Positions 13,118 to 13,818 of a stretch of 13,818 nucleotides of DNA are shown here, piece by piece. Source of the DNA: Myxococcales bacterium. Lineage in GTDB: Bacteria; Myxococcota; Polyangia; Fen-1088. A program made the translations under genes and the position numbers. The notes under the pieces are model-generated. The model made no database searches and was not told the DNA's origin. It was given only the letters and a program-made list of their open reading frames with translations. The DNA lies in contig PMLH01000159.1 in the NCBI GenBank assembly GCA_003159055.1, positions 1-13,818 on the forward strand, read 5' to 3'. Every line of letters begins with the position of its first letter. Position 1 is the first letter of the stretch.

Positions 13118-13717
13118 ATGAGATTTGTACACGCAGTGTTTCTTATCCTTCCCGGACTCGCGGCTTCCGCCCAGGCGCAGCAAGGGCGTGGTCCAGGCGG
13201 GCATTCACAGGCACCACGACCGGCGCAGCAGCAGGCCAGGCCAATGCAACAACAGTCTAGGCCTGTACAGCAGCAGCAACGCCAGGTCCAACCAGCGTCA
13301 CGGCAACAGCCCGGGAGGGCCATCCCGCCTCCTCCACAGCCAGTGCAGCGGGCCATTCCTGCACCGCAGAGACAGGTGCCCCCAAGCGGTCCAGCACGGC
13401 AGGGTACCGCCTGGCAGAGCCATGCGCGCGCGCAGCACTCCCCTCCGGCGGGTGGAAGAGGCGGCTACTACCAAGGCAGTCGCATTTCCAACAACCACTA
13501 TGCTGGCAGATTTGGCCGCGAGCACAGCTTCCACGTCAATCGACGTGACTACGACCACCGGCGCTTTCGGTATGGCGGCTACGCATTCGGCTTCATCGAT
13601 CCTTGGCCGATAGGTTGGGGCTACTCCGACGATGTCTATGTCGAGTACAACGATGACGGCTACTACATGTACAACCGCTTTCATCCCGGCGTGCGCATTT
13701 CCATCAACATTCTCTAG
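13118..13717 (+). CDS. Exported Gln/Pro-rich protein with conserved-looking aromatic C-terminus
   Basis: This 199-aa protein has a textbook signal peptide (MRFVHAVFLILPGLAASAQA, cleavage after residue 20). Residues 21-110 are a low-complexity tract rich in Gln, Pro, Arg and Ala, including PAQQQARPMQQQSRPVQQQQ. Residues about 112-150 are Gly/Tyr/His/Arg-rich. The C-terminal 45 residues look folded: YAFGFIDPWPIGWGYSDDVY, then YNDDGYYMYNRFHPGVRISI and NIL. From memory, a similar ending (VYVDY-GGYYLYN-HPGVRI-) occurs in uncharacterised exported proteins of other Gram-negative groups; the family name is unknown to me. ATG 13118 is chosen for its ribosome-binding site (GAGGTG, about 6-11 bases upstream) and signal peptide. 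The protein is probably periplasmic or surface-exposed, with the tract acting as a flexible or wall-spanning linker (inference). Confidence 0.82.
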   Translation: MRFVHAVFLILPGLAASAQAQQGRGPGGHSQAPRPAQQQARPMQQQSRPVQQQQRQVQPASRQQPGRAIPPPPQPVQRAIPAPQRQVPPSGPARQGTAWQSHARAQHSPPAGGRGGYYQGSRISNNHYAGRFGREHSFHVNRRDYDHRRFRYGGYAFGFIDPWPIGWGYSDDVYVEYNDDGYYMYNRFHPGVRISINIL

Positions 13718-13774
13718 GCGCCCGCCGCTCGCCAACGACCGTCTGAGCATCCTCGACGACGGAAACGTCCCTCT

Positions 13775-13796
13775 GGACTTCAGGAGGCCCTGGTCC
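13775..13796. terminator. Bulged stem-loop downstream of the Gln-rich protein gene
   Basis: GGAC-TT-CAGG pairs with CCTG-GTCC across a 4-base loop, giving an 8-bp stem with a 2-base bulge, 58 bases past the stop at 13717. No T-tract follows. It could be an intrinsic or Rho-assisted terminator for the 13118 gene. Nothing else is recognisable in the last 100 bases. Confidence 0.2.
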
Positions 13797-13818
13797 AACG
13801 GTGAAGGGCGCGGCGAAG

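Noticed and set aside
13211..13390. CAG/CAA-rich stretch as a DNA tandem repeat
   Set aside because: The glutamine runs are encoded by mixed, irregular codons interrupted by Pro/Arg; it is protein-level low complexity, not a perfect DNA repeat or CRISPR array.

Overview
This is a high-GC, gene-dense window. Its long secreted proteins, Asp/Pro-rich lipoprotein linkers, TonB-dependent receptor and type VI secretion (T6SS) accessory families suggest a myxobacterium-like organism (Myxococcota, formerly Deltaproteobacteria). That assignment is an inference from protein style; no rRNA or marker gene is present. I see no tRNA, rRNA, CRISPR array, transposase or integrase.

Layout. (1) Positions 1-4826 are an envelope region. 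A lipoprotein on the minus strand runs off the left edge. It is divergent from a plus-strand pair: a beta-propeller-like secreted protein/lipoprotein (907-2607) and a TonB-dependent receptor (2604-4826). The pair overlaps by four bases (GTGA), so the two are probably translationally coupled and may work together at the outer membrane. (2) Positions 4887-11901 look like a T6SS accessory/effector island without core T6SS genes. It holds a 474-aa protein with three beta-sandwich modules of the kind found as VgrG C-terminal extensions (4887-6311); a small secreted protein that appears broken by a one-base frameshift near 6476 (6399-6736); a convergent 814-aa LysM protein (6752-9196); a four-cysteine secreted protein upstream of it on the same strand (9357-9947); and, divergent from that, a tightly linked pair, a DUF6484 protein (10113-10640) and a TIGR02270 HEAT-repeat protein (10642-11901). 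DUF6484 and TIGR02270 are established T6SS-linked families. The LysM protein is the best effector candidate and the two small exported proteins are the natural immunity candidates, but neither role is shown by the sequence. (3) Positions 12000-13717 are a second envelope group. A DUF3996-like outer-membrane beta-barrel (12196-12741) and a 60-aa highly charged lipoprotein (12000-12182) form a minus-strand unit. It is divergent from a Gln/Pro-rich exported protein (13118-13717) across a 376-base intergenic region.

Regulatory calls are weak throughout: one sigma70-like promoter candidate, several palindromes just upstream of start codons, and two stem-loops without U-tracts. The most interesting material is the 4887-11901 island, because the same beta module appears in two of its proteins and the LysM protein has an unassigned, multi-part architecture.
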